Of a stretch of DNA of 46,184 bases, positions 46,072 to 46,184 are shown piece after piece. A model generated the notes under the pieces. That model had not been told where the DNA came from, searched no databases, and worked only from the letters and a program-made list of their open reading frames with translations. The first letter of the stretch is position 1, and each line of letters starts with the position of its first letter. The stretch is from an uncultured bacterium. Lineage in GTDB: Bacteria; Patescibacteriota; Minisyncoccia; Moranbacterales; GWC2-37-73. The DNA lies in the NCBI GenBank assembly GCA_903851135.1, contig CAINNK010000015.1, positions 1 to 46,184 on the forward strand, given 5' to 3'. The position numbers were made by a program, and so were the translations under genes.

Positions 46072-46184
46072 TTACTGATTGAGTGCGTAAACTTGGTTTG
46101 GTGTTAAATAGTTATTAGATTTCCTTGGTCTATTGTTTAATTTTTCTTGGATTTCATAAACATCTCTTTCTGTAATCTTTGCAA
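46072..46184 (-). CDS. IS30-family transposase, C-terminal fragment at window edge
   Basis: The minus-strand frame from the right edge reads ITERDVYEIQEKLNNRPRK, then SNNYLTPNQVYALNQ and a stop. LNxRPRK followed by TPxxVY is the typical end of IS30 transposases, which are DDE enzymes that duplicate AT-rich targets. Only about 37 residues are inside the window. Just beyond the stop (46040-46071) the sequence GCAAGTTCAAGAATTTAGAGCC may be the terminal repeat of the element, but the opposite end is not visible. Confidence 0.8.
   Translation of the reverse strand, partial: AKITERDVYEIQEKLNNRPRKSNNYLTPNQVYALNQ

Noticed and set aside
1-46184. CRISPR array
   Set aside because: No series of short repeats with regular unique spacers and no cas genes were seen.
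1-46184. Alternative genetic code with TGA as glycine
   Set aside because: TGA ends several genes at the expected family length, for example the TrmB gene at 3623.

Overview
The window looks like a piece of a Candidate Phyla Radiation (Patescibacteria, probably Parcubacteria-group) genome. This is inferred from gene content: PrgI/VirB4/two-TM pilin secretion genes, a DUF4446 protein, TrmB-type regulators, a freestanding archaeal-type ThrRS editing domain, many short orphan proteins, AT-rich DNA and tRNA genes that never encode CCA. TGA ends several genes (for example those ending at 3623 and 11772), so the standard bacterial code applies, not the TGA=Gly code of some relatives.

Layout. 1-6.6 kb: a possible transposase fragment at the left edge, tRNA-Ala and tRNA-Arg read into the CCA-adding enzyme, a methyltransferase, a TrmB regulator, tRNA-Leu, an RluD-type pseudouridine synthase, rplS with a long structured leader, and a five-tRNA cluster. 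6.6-14.1 kb: degenerate Nudix protein, S51 peptidase, glycerol dehydrogenase behind a promoter-proximal terminator, second TrmB regulator, ThrRS-editing-like protein, small membrane proteins with duplicated leaders, rubrerythrin and a secreted 3D-domain protein. 14.1-18.3 kb: a GIY-YIG minigene bordered by a duplicated 5' piece of tRNA-Cys, family-4 UDG, phosphoesterase with a palindrome inside its reading frame, tandem Lrp/AsnC regulator, receiver-domain protein. 18.4-23.4 kb: a two-gene operon of a 1028-residue asparagine-synthetase/substrate-binding-like/unknown fusion and a radical SAM protein. 23.5-28.7 kb (minus strand): endonuclease IV, DHH phosphoesterase, rbfA, infB, DUF4446. 29-38.8 kb: methyltransferase, then a surface/secretion cluster (solute-binding lipoprotein, two pilin-like proteins, PrgI, VirB4 in two genes, membrane protein) followed by comM. 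39-46.2 kb: G5/RlpA-like cell-wall protein, rsmA, a three-gene operon of unknown proteins, two convergent TrmB regulators, an unknown protein, a methyltransferase and an IS30-family transposase fragment at the right edge.

How the parts fit. Much of the window is translation and RNA maturation (tRNAs, cca, rplS, infB, rbfA, rsmA, rluD). The 29.8-38.8 kb block could form a pilus or DNA-uptake machine, because comM helps integrate transformed DNA; this is inference. The 18.4-23.4 kb operon looks biosynthetic with an unknown product and is the best candidate for an undescribed system. Many genes have canonical -35/-10 promoters with 17-bp spacing. Some appear leaderless, others (mostly small orphan proteins) carry strong Shine-Dalgarno sequences. 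Non-coding DNA is rich in fold-back repeats; one family has three copies, one of them between the two VirB4 genes.

All calls come from reading the sequence and the supplied translations; no database search was run.
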